Under the pieces are notes generated by a model. The model was not told where the DNA came from, ran no database searches, and saw only the letters and a program-made list of their open reading frames with translations. The position numbers and the translations under genes were made by a program. A DNA stretch of 8,263 bases from Bacteroidales bacterium (lineage in GTDB: Bacteria > Bacteroidota > Bacteroidia > Bacteroidales > UBA932), in assembly GCA_016295455.1 (NCBI GenBank), contig JAEDLE010000063.1, positions 1 to 8,263 on the forward strand, written 5' to 3'. Below, piece after piece: positions 1 through 5,730 of this stretch (position 1 is the stretch's first letter; each line of letters starts with the position of its first letter).

Positions 1-125
1 CCTGCCTTATTATTGTAATCCTGACAGTCCTGGCTTTCCTGCTGATCGCCCGCTTTGCCCCTGATTTCATCGACAGGCTGCTCTACAACAAGGAGGATCT
101 GGAACTGGTCAGGCAATTGTTCTGA
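1..125 (+). CDS. C-terminal end of an unidentified membrane protein (5' partial)
   Basis: Reading from base 3 gives 40 codons ending in TGA at 123-125; the gene begins outside the window. The visible tail starts with a strongly hydrophobic stretch (about 16 residues rich in Leu, Ile, Val and Phe), which looks like a last transmembrane helix. A short amphipathic end follows (ARFAPDFIDRLLYNKEDLEL, then VRQLF) that would lie at the membrane surface. The other two plus frames stop early (TAA at 16-18 and TGA at 62-64), so this is the only open frame reaching the left edge. I do not recognise the family from so short a piece. It converges on the M23/LysM gene on the other strand, with 22 nt between the two stop codons. 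It could be a transporter, a glycan-export protein or any polytopic protein. Confidence 0.6.
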   Translation, partial: CLIIVILTVLAFLLIARFAPDFIDRLLYNKEDLELVRQLF

Positions 126-126
126 C

Positions 127-142
127 CCGGGTAGTCATCCGG
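127..142 (+). terminator. Short hairpin between convergent genes, possible terminator
   Basis: Bases 127-132 (CCGGGT) pair with 137-142 (ATCCGG) around a 4-nt loop (AGTC), giving a 6-bp stem directly after the stop codon of the left-edge gene. The fifth pair is G-U in plus-strand RNA but would be an A-C mismatch in minus-strand RNA, so it suits the plus-strand transcript better. No T-run follows, so this is not a classical intrinsic terminator. Its position between two stop codons is the main argument for it. Confidence 0.3.
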
Positions 143-147
143 CAAGA

Positions 148-1224
148 TTACTTCACCCTGATTTTCCTGCCTATCTTGAGCACGGTCCTGGTCGTCAGTC
201 CAGGATTGAGTTTGCATATGGCTGATACGGTCGTGCCGTTCCTCTTGGCTATAAGCGAAAGCGTGTCTCCGCTCTTGACGGTGACATATACAGCCGCGGC
301 AGCTTCCTTGGCAGCCTTTTCCGCCGCAGCCTTCTTGACGGCTGCAATGGAGTCCGCTATCGCCTTCTCCCGCGTGTCGGCAAGATAAATCGTGAGTTCC
401 TCCTCGATCGATTCGGGCACATAGCGGCTGTCGGCGCTCAGATATTTCTTCTTCAGCACGAACAGGCTGCTCCTGAGGTTGCCCGTCTCGAAATCGACTA
501 TCCACTGGGGATCGAAGGCATATCCCTGATATCTGGTCTCAAGGTGCAGATGTGCTCCCGTAGACCTCCCGGTGGAGCCTCCCAGTCCTATGACCTCACC
601 TGCCTCAACCCAGTCGCCGACCTCCACATGCCGCTTGGAAAGATGGGCGTAGAAGGTCTCCAGTCCATTCTCGTGACGCACTATGACCAGGTTGCCATAT
701 GCCGCATAATATTTCGACATCCTGACCTTGCCCGGAAACATGGCGTATACCGGGTCTCCGGTGGTGAGGGGCAGGTCGACGCCCTGGTGGCGCCTGCGGT
801 GCCTGTAGCCGAAACGGGAATAGACCCTGCGCTTGTCCGGGCACTTGTAGGCCATATTCTCGTCAACGAGACGGAGTATTATCTCGTCCGGAAGGTCTGA
901 CAGCTTGGTGTCGAAGGGGTTGGGCACGTCGGGCGTCCAATGGTCCGTGAATATCTCCTTCAGGGCGATGTCTTCGGGATTGCGCCAGTACTTCCAGGTG
1001 TTGTCGTCATACAGCACCATATACACGCCCGGAGTGCTGGTCATCACCGTGTCAAGCGGGTTGGCCGTGTTCGGGTCGAGGGATTTGACCGGCTTGAACT
1101 GGAACCTCGGCACCAGCATCTCGGCTTCACTCATGGTTATCTTGGTCCTGAGCTGCTGGGCGGAAAGCAGCCCTTCAGCGATGACGGTCAGGGCCAGCGC
1201 CGACAAATAAATCTTCAATCTCAT
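148..1224 (-). CDS. Secreted M23 peptidoglycan endopeptidase with C-terminal LysM domain
   Basis: This 358-residue protein is a probable zinc endopeptidase that cuts peptidoglycan cross-links in the periplasm. A signal peptide covers about residues 1-22 (hydrophobic core, likely cleavage after LSA); there is no lipobox cysteine. The M23 (LytM/lysostaphin) domain spans about 135-245 and keeps its full active site: H146xxxD150 (HQGVD), the catalytic His in YAHL (H194) and the HLH motif (H225, H227). By family knowledge H146, D150 and H227 bind zinc, while H194 and H225 act in catalysis. A charged Ala/Lys/Glu-rich linker (about 274-312) leads to one LysM domain (about 313-358, with SGDTLSLIAKRNG and NPGL), which binds glycan chains. 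The ATG lies 22 nt after the stop of the phosphomannomutase gene, so it is probably the last gene of that operon. No strong ribosome binding site is seen. Family assignment is firm; the bond cut and the partner proteins are not known. Confidence 0.93.
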   Translation of the reverse strand: MRLKIYLSALALTVIAEGLLSAQQLRTKITMSEAEMLVPRFQFKPVKSLDPNTANPLDTVMTSTPGVYMVLYDDNTWKYWRNPEDIALKEIFTDHWTPDVPNPFDTKLSDLPDEIILRLVDENMAYKCPDKRRVYSRFGYRHRRRHQGVDLPLTTGDPVYAMFPGKVRMSKYYAAYGNLVIVRHENGLETFYAHLSKRHVEVGDWVEAGEVIGLGGSTGRSTGAHLHLETRYQGYAFDPQWIVDFETGNLRSSLFVLKKKYLSADSRYVPESIEEELTIYLADTREKAIADSIAAVKKAAAEKAAKEAAAAVYVTVKSGDTLSLIAKRNGTTVSAICKLNPGLTTRTVLKIGRKIRVK

Positions 1225-1246
1225 CGTTCGGGATAGTGTTTGGAGA

Positions 1247-2611
1247 TTACTGGAGCACTGCCCCGAAACGCTTGACCAGCATATCCTTCACCTGCGCAAC
1301 CTTCTCCGCGAGCAGTTCCTTCGAATCGGCCTCACAGAGGAAGCGGAGATATGGTTCCGTGTTGGAAGGCCTCACATTGAACCACCAATGGGCGAACTCC
1401 AGCCTGTATCCGTCGAAGTCCATGAATGAGAGGACTTTTTCCTGTGCGGAGAAGTGATCCTTGAGGGCGTCCATGGCCGCCTGCTTGTCGTCGAGGCGGA
1501 AGTTGATTTCTCCGGAGTTCTCGTATCTTGCTATGCTGGCGATTGCCTGGCTGAAGCTCCGCCCTTCCTTCTTGAGGCGGGCGAGAACCCTTAGCACGAG
1601 AAGGGACGCGAGCAGACCGCTGTCGGAGTAGAAGAAGTCCCTGAAGTAGTAATGTCCGGCGAGTTCTCCGCCCCATATGCCGTCCAGTTCGCGGAGTTTG
1701 ACAGCCGCATTTGCCCTGCCCACCTTCCAGGTGTGGACCTCCGCTCCCATAGGCTCAAGATACTCGGACACGGCCTTTGAGCAGCGTATTTCCTGAAGAA
1801 CTTTCCCCTTCTCGCCCCTTTCGTCGATGAAATAATGCCCGAGCAGGGCTATGATGAGGTCGGGAGCCACGAAATTGCCTTTCTCGTCCACGAACATCAC
1901 CCTGTCCGCATCTCCGTCGTATATGACTCCGGCATCCGCGCCCGTCTTCTTCACGAGATTCTCGAGAGGAATCACGTTGTCGTGGATGAGCGGATTCGGC
2001 TCGTGGTTCGGGAAGCGGCCGTCCATGGTGTCGAAGATATAATCGCATCCGTTCCCGAAAACATCCTTGGCAAGCAGGCAGGCCATGCCGTTGGACAGGT
2101 CGAAAGTCACTTTCAGCTCCTTGAGGTCATCGGTGACATATTTCCTCAGGAAGGCCAGGTAGTCCTCCCTGACCTCTTTGGCATATACCTTTCCTTTCTT
2201 CTGCGCCGGAATGATTTCAACTCCTTCGTCTATCCACGCCTTGATCTGGCCGAGACCGCTGTCGAAGCCGACAGGAAGGGCGTTTTCCCTGGAGACCTTG
2301 AGGCCGTTGTACTGGGGCGGATTGTGTGAGGCGGTAATCTGGACCGAAGCCTTGAATCCGTAGTTGGCCGTTCCGAAATAGACCATTGGGGTGGAACTGA
2401 GGCCGATGTCATAGACGTCAGCGCCCGCATCGGTGATGCCGGCTATCAGCGCATCGTGTATCTCCTGCGAGGAAACCCTGCAGTCGCGTCCCACCAGCAC
2501 CTTGTCGGCTGAAAGCAGGCGAGGAATGAAATAGCCTGTCCTGTAGACGGTATCCCTGTCGAAGTCGACGTTGTAGACACCTCTGATGTCATATGCGTGA
2601 AAAGCTCCCAT
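1247..2611 (-). CDS. manB: Phosphomannomutase/phosphoglucomutase (alpha-D-phosphohexomutase family)
   Basis: The 454-residue cytoplasmic enzyme interconverts hexose 6-phosphate and hexose 1-phosphate, supplying sugar-1-phosphates for nucleotide sugars used in glycans and the envelope. All four family signatures are present in order: the phosphoserine loop TASHNP (S95), the magnesium loop DGDADR (232-237), the sugar-recognition loop GGELAGH (314-320, whose Glu is typical of mannose/glucose-type enzymes) and the C-terminal phosphate-binding RPSNTEP (414-420). The length is normal for the PMM/PGM group. The Met start near YDIRG is the usual N-terminus of the family, and the start codon lies 2 nt after the stop of def, so the two are almost certainly co-transcribed. 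Preference for mannose over glucose cannot be decided from sequence; a phosphoglucosamine mutase is less likely because the serine loop and sugar loop read as PMM/PGM. The gene looks intact. Confidence 0.92.
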   Translation of the reverse strand: MGAFHAYDIRGVYNVDFDRDTVYRTGYFIPRLLSADKVLVGRDCRVSSQEIHDALIAGITDAGADVYDIGLSSTPMVYFGTANYGFKASVQITASHNPPQYNGLKVSRENALPVGFDSGLGQIKAWIDEGVEIIPAQKKGKVYAKEVREDYLAFLRKYVTDDLKELKVTFDLSNGMACLLAKDVFGNGCDYIFDTMDGRFPNHEPNPLIHDNVIPLENLVKKTGADAGVIYDGDADRVMFVDEKGNFVAPDLIIALLGHYFIDERGEKGKVLQEIRCSKAVSEYLEPMGAEVHTWKVGRANAAVKLRELDGIWGGELAGHYYFRDFFYSDSGLLASLLVLRVLARLKKEGRSFSQAIASIARYENSGEINFRLDDKQAAMDALKDHFSAQEKVLSFMDFDGYRLEFAHWWFNVRPSNTEPYLRFLCEADSKELLAEKVAQVKDMLVKRFGAVLQ

Positions 2612-2613
2612 CG

Positions 2614-3168
2614 CTATTTGATTTTGGAGTTGTACTGGGTTCCGACACGGCCCTGGGCTATGCGTACGAGTTTCTTGCCGATGATCTTCTTCCTTATCGG
2701 GGCGACGAGGTCCACGAACATGTTTCCGTCAAGATGGGAAAGTTCGTGCTGCACCATCCTGCAGGCGAAGCCTTCGAAGGTCTCGGTGACCTTTTCGAGG
2801 GACTCGTCGAGATATTCCACGGTGATGCTCGAAGGCCTTACCACGTCGGCATATATGCCGGGTATGCTGAGGCAGCCTTCATTGTAGCTGCAGGTCTCCT
2901 CGCTCTCGCTGATTATGACCGGGTTGATTATGGTGCGCCGGAAATCCTTGAGGTAGTCGTAGACGTCAGCCATTCCGGTTCCGTCAACTATGACGCATCT
3001 CTTGCTGACGCCTATCTGAGGGGCCGCGAGACCCACGCCCTCGGAATTCTTGAGGGTGTCCTTGAGATCCTGAACGAGTTTGGCGACGTATTCCCTGTCG
3101 CCCGGATCAATCGCCTCGGCCTTCTGCCTGAGCACCTCTGACCCGTATAGGTAAATAGGTTGTATCAT
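2614..3168 (-). CDS. def: Peptide deformylase
   Basis: This 184-residue metalloenzyme removes the formyl group from the N-terminal methionine of nascent proteins. The three deformylase motifs are present: GVGLAAPQ (44-51), EGCLS (97-101) and QHELSHLDG (140-148). C99, H141 and H145 bind the metal and E142 is the catalytic base. The frame stays open upstream to an ATG at 3240, but that would add a Pro/Arg-rich stretch lying inside ruvX. The start at 3168 gives MIQPIYLYGSEVLRQ, the usual N-terminus, and sits 7 nt after the ruvX stop. The residue after HEL is Ser where many homologues have Asp; this is outside the metal ligands and need not affect activity. The gene ends 2 nt before the phosphomannomutase start. 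As an essential enzyme it should be constitutively expressed. Confidence 0.96.
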   Translation of the reverse strand: MIQPIYLYGSEVLRQKAEAIDPGDREYVAKLVQDLKDTLKNSEGVGLAAPQIGVSKRCVIVDGTGMADVYDYLKDFRRTIINPVIISESEETCSYNEGCLSIPGIYADVVRPSSITVEYLDESLEKVTETFEGFACRMVQHELSHLDGNMFVDLVAPIRKKIIGKKLVRIAQGRVGTQYNSKIK

Positions 3169-3175
3169 ATTCCGT

Positions 3176-3670
3176 CTAACGTTTTCTTCTTGTGACCTTC
3201 CTGGACCTGGATTCGGGCACAGGGCAGTCCGGTGCCGCAAAAGCTGTGCCTCCCCCGCCCGAATTGCGGTCGAGATAGCCCTGAAGGATTATGGCGGCGC
3301 TGATCTTGTCCACCACGCTCTTGTCCCTCCTGTCGGAGGCCTTCATCCCGCCGTCTATCATCGCCCTGTGCGCCAGCACGGAGGTGAAGCGTTCGTCTTC
3401 GAGGGTTACAGGTATGTCAGGGAAAGCCTTGGACAGTTCGCCGAGGAAGCGGTCCACATCCCTGGCGGCTTCGGAGGGGCTGTTGTCAAGATTCCTGGGA
3501 TAACCCACGACAAATCTCTTTATCGTTTCGCCCTGAGCATAGTTTTTGATATATTCTATTATCTTTGCAGAATGCACGGTATCGAGCGCCGAGGCGAAAA
3601 TCCCCAGCGGGTCACTGACCGCGAGCCCCGTACGCTTCCTGCCGAAATCTATGCCGATTATCCTGTCCAT
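3176..3670 (-). CDS. ruvX: RuvX/YqgF-family nuclease (pre-16S rRNA maturation)
   Basis: The 164-residue protein belongs to the RNase H-fold YqgF family, first called a putative Holliday junction resolvase and shown in E. coli to act in 16S rRNA 5' processing. Visible family motifs are GIDFGRKRTGLAVSD (D8), VVGYPRNLDN (54-63), EDERFTS (91-97) and DKISAAIILQ (D121), which supply the acidic catalytic residues. The C-terminus is a Gly-rich then Arg/Lys-rich tail (about 137-164), longer than in compact homologues and possibly RNA-binding (inference). An ATG at 3721 would add 17 hydrophobic residues and overlap the divergent gene; MDRIIGIDFG at 3670 matches the family start. It is the first gene of the minus-strand operon, 7 nt before def. 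A -7-like box (TAACTTTG) ends 5 nt before its start codon. Confidence 0.93.
   Translation of the reverse strand: MDRIIGIDFGRKRTGLAVSDPLGIFASALDTVHSAKIIEYIKNYAQGETIKRFVVGYPRNLDNSPSEAARDVDRFLGELSKAFPDIPVTLEDERFTSVLAHRAMIDGGMKASDRRDKSVVDKISAAIILQGYLDRNSGGGGTAFAAPDCPVPESRSRKVTRRKR
3560..3567 (+). promoter_or_regulatory. Candidate Bacteroidetes -7 box inside ruvX for the plus-strand operon
   Basis: TATCTTTG matches TAnnTTTG exactly and lies in an AT-rich patch of otherwise GC-rich sequence. It would start a transcript near 3572-3574 and give the operon beginning at 3705 a leader of about 130 nt that is antisense to the start of ruvX. No TTTG sits at the usual 19-21 nt upstream; the nearest one (3545-3548) is only 11 nt away. 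The same bases encode a conserved-looking helix of RuvX, so the match may be chance. I see no better plus-strand -7 box between here and 3705. Confidence 0.33.
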
Positions 3671-3675
3671 CTCGG

Positions 3676-3683
3676 CAAAGTTA
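3676..3683 (-). promoter_or_regulatory. Candidate Bacteroidetes -7 box directly before ruvX
   Basis: On the minus strand, TAACTTTG (3683 down to 3676) is an exact TAnnTTTG match. Only 5 nt (CCGAG) separate it from the ruvX ATG at 3670. A T-rich tract lies further upstream on the minus strand (complement of 3697-3703), but there is no clear TTTG -33 element at 19-21 nt. If used, transcription would start at or within a few bases of the start codon. Confidence 0.42.
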
Positions 3684-3693
3684 GCAATAAAAC

Positions 3694-3697
3694 AGGA
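3694..3697 (+). promoter_or_regulatory. Weak ribosome binding site that supports the start at 3705
   Basis: AGGA lies 7 nt before ATG 3705, followed by a run of A. Bacteroidota seldom rely on strong Shine-Dalgarno pairing, so this is modest support. Together with the protein start it argues against the ATG at 3546, which would translate 53 extra residues antisense to ruvX. Confidence 0.4.
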
Positions 3698-3704
3698 AAA
3701 AAAG

Positions 3705-4559
3705 ATGTCGAACAACAACAAACAGCCCCGTCAGCCAAGGGTAAGGAAGTACCGCCTCACGCTTGCGGACGACCAGACCCACAGGCAGATAAAGGTCGCG
3801 AAGTTCTCCAGGTGGAGCTTCTTCCTGACCGTTGCGGTGGTCTTCGTCACCATATCCGTCTGCCTGATGATGCTCATAGCCCTGACCCCGCTCAAGTCCT
3901 TCATACCGGGCTATCCGGATGCCGACACCAGAAAGGCTTCTGTCCAGAACGCCATACAGATAGACTCCCTCAGGAATGTCGTTTCGAAATGGGAATTCTA
4001 CTCCGAGAATCTCAAGCGGGTGTTCGCGGGCGAGGATCCGGTCAGGATCGACAGCATCATCCGCAACTACAGCGCGGGATATGACACCCTGGACGCAGGC
4101 GGTTTCAGGCAGAGCGACTCGCTTCTGAGGCAGACCGTGATGGAAGCGGAGCAGTTCAGCATAGGCCCCGGCAAGAACAGGGCCCTGCCTATCGAGGGCA
4201 AGCATTTCTTCACACCGCTCAAGGGTCTGGTCACTGAAAAATTCGAGCAGGTGACCCATCCGTATATGGTGATATCGGCCCCTGCCAGCTCAGTGGTCAT
4301 GGCCGTCCTTGACGGAACCGTGATCAGCGCCGACTGGAGCGAGGAGAACCAGTACACGCTCATCATCCAGCATCAGGACAACATCATATCCATATACAGG
4401 AAAAACCAGAAGCTGCTCCATAAGGCGGGGGACATCGTCAAGGCCGGAAGTCCGGTCGCGCTGGTGGGCAGCAGCGGTGGGGATGACAGAGAATACATAA
4501 GCTTCGGACTGTGGTACGACGGAAAGGCCGTGGATCCGGAGAAATATATCAGTTTTTAG
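3705..4559 (+). CDS. Membrane-anchored M23/LytM-like protein with degenerate active site
   Basis: This 284-residue protein has a basic cytoplasmic N-terminus (1-37, with VRKYRLTL), one transmembrane helix (about 38-60), a periplasmic helical region (about 75-160) and a C-terminal LytM-fold domain (about 168-284). The fold is recognisable from LDGTVISADW, VKAGSPVALVGSSG and the closing GLWYDGKAVDPEKYI. The active site is not intact: the HxxxD position reads HPYMV (H185 kept, Asp replaced by V189), the YxH histidine is K233 (YRKN), and the HLH motif reads YIS (Y264, S266). It is therefore probably not a peptidase. Known degenerate LytM proteins such as EnvC and NlpD activate cell-wall amidases, so a regulatory or scaffold role is a reasonable inference but unproven. 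The start at 3705 is chosen over 3546 because the longer frame runs through ruvX in antisense. It is followed after 1 nt by dxr, so the two are co-transcribed. Confidence 0.87.
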   Translation: MSNNNKQPRQPRVRKYRLTLADDQTHRQIKVAKFSRWSFFLTVAVVFVTISVCLMMLIALTPLKSFIPGYPDADTRKASVQNAIQIDSLRNVVSKWEFYSENLKRVFAGEDPVRIDSIIRNYSAGYDTLDAGGFRQSDSLLRQTVMEAEQFSIGPGKNRALPIEGKHFFTPLKGLVTEKFEQVTHPYMVISAPASSVVMAVLDGTVISADWSEENQYTLIIQHQDNIISIYRKNQKLLHKAGDIVKAGSPVALVGSSGGDDREYISFGLWYDGKAVDPEKYISF

Positions 4560-4560
4560 G

Positions 4561-5727
4561 ATGGAAAAGAGAAGGGTGGCAATACTCGGTTCCACGGGTT
4601 CAATAGGAAGACAGGCCCTTGATGTGATAGCGCAGCATAGGGAACTGTTTGACGTGGAACTTCTTACGGCAAACAACAGCTCGGAGCTCCTGATACGTCA
4701 GGCCCTTGAGTTCGACGTGAACAACGTCGTCATATGCAATGAGGAAAAATACGGCGAAGTGGCCGGGGCGCTGCAGCCTGAGGGCATAAAGGTGTTCGCG
4801 GGCATGGATTCGGTCTGTGACCTGGTGACTGCGGACAACATTGACATTGTGCTTACCGCCATGGTCGGTTTCAGCGGTCTCAGGCCTACGATGGCGGCCA
4901 TAGGGGCGGGAAAGCCCATAGCCCTGGCAAACAAGGAGACCCTGGTGGCAGGAGGTCCTGCGGTGACCGCTCTGGCAAGGGAAAAGAACGTACCCCTGCT
5001 TCCGGTGGATTCGGAACACTCCGCCATATTCCAGTGCCTTATGGCGGCTGCGGGAAACAGGATCACCAGGATTCATCTGACAGCCTCGGGCGGCCCTTTC
5101 AGGACCTGGACCAGGGAGCAGATGAGCCGGGCGACCAGCGCTGACGCCCTCAAGCACCCGCAGTGGAACATGGGCGCGAAGATTACCGTGGATTCGGCCA
5201 CGATGATGAACAAGGGTTTCGAGATGATAGAGGCGAAATGGCTCTTTGACATGAAACCGGAGGACATACGCATAGTAATACATCCTCAGTCCATAATCCA
5301 TTCGATGATCGAATTCGCGGACGGTGCGGTGCTGGCTCAGATGGGGCATCCGGACATGAGGGAGCCTATACAGTTCGCGCTTTCTTTCCCGGAAAGACTC
5401 AGCCTGAACAACAGGAAGCTGGATTTCGCGCAGCTGGGCAGCCTCAGTTTCGAAGAGCCCGACTATGACCGTTTCCCTTGTCTGGGACTGGCCTTCGACG
5501 CCATAGGACGCGGCGGAGTTGTGCCTTGCGCGATGAATGCGGCGAACGAGGTCGCGGTGGCGGCCTTCCTCCAGGACAGGATAGCTTTCGACGCGATACC
5601 GGAGATAGTCTCCAGAACCATGGATATGGCGCCGCGCATCAGCAGTCCGTCCGTGGACGACATACTTGAAACCAATGAGGAGAGCCTTGGGGCTGCGGTC
5701 CGTCTCCTCCCGGAATATGAACTATAG
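4561..5727 (+). CDS. dxr: 1-deoxy-D-xylulose 5-phosphate reductoisomerase
   Basis: This 388-residue cytoplasmic enzyme (IspC) converts DXP to 2-C-methyl-D-erythritol 4-phosphate with NADPH, the first committed step of the MEP isoprenoid pathway. The N-terminal NADPH-binding loop GSTGSIG is at 10-16. Further signatures are LANKETLVAGG (122-132), PVDSEHSAIFQ (148-158, metal ligands D150 and E152), the flexible-loop start TASGGPFR (174-181), KHPQWNMG (198-205), and MNKGFEMIEA (216-225, third ligand E221). HPQSIIHSMIEF (241-252) is also typical. The length is normal and no key residue is missing. The ATG follows the preceding TAG after one base, and rseP begins 3 nt after its own TAG, so expression is tied to the operon. 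Isoleucine codons are strikingly skewed: 20 of 28 are ATA. Confidence 0.98.
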   Translation: MEKRRVAILGSTGSIGRQALDVIAQHRELFDVELLTANNSSELLIRQALEFDVNNVVICNEEKYGEVAGALQPEGIKVFAGMDSVCDLVTADNIDIVLTAMVGFSGLRPTMAAIGAGKPIALANKETLVAGGPAVTALAREKNVPLLPVDSEHSAIFQCLMAAAGNRITRIHLTASGGPFRTWTREQMSRATSADALKHPQWNMGAKITVDSATMMNKGFEMIEAKWLFDMKPEDIRIVIHPQSIIHSMIEFADGAVLAQMGHPDMREPIQFALSFPERLSLNNRKLDFAQLGSLSFEEPDYDRFPCLGLAFDAIGRGGVVPCAMNAANEVAVAAFLQDRIAFDAIPEIVSRTMDMAPRISSPSVDDILETNEESLGAAVRLLPEYEL

Positions 5728-5730
5728 CAG

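Noticed and set aside
1835..2329. Plus-strand frame of 164 codons inside the phosphomannomutase gene
   Set aside because: It mirrors a gene with every catalytic motif intact; no domain, start signal or ribosome binding site supports it.
2593..3141. Open plus-strand frame of 182 codons antisense to almost all of def
   Set aside because: def has all three deformylase motifs, so it is the real gene. The antisense frame shows no recognisable domain and is explained by GC-rich codon bias.
3169..3240. Longer N-terminus for peptide deformylase (ATG at 3240)
   Set aside because: The added 24 residues lie within ruvX coding sequence and do not resemble a deformylase; the Met at 3168 gives the family N-terminus.
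3368..4084. Plus-strand frame of 238 codons spanning ruvX and the start of the M23-like gene
   Set aside because: It crosses a divergent gene boundary in the wrong frame for both neighbours and encodes low-complexity Gln/Arg/Pro sequence.
4600..5349. Minus-strand frame of 249 codons antisense to dxr
   Set aside because: It is His/Arg-rich with no motif, lies fully inside a confidently identified enzyme, and is a reverse-frame shadow.
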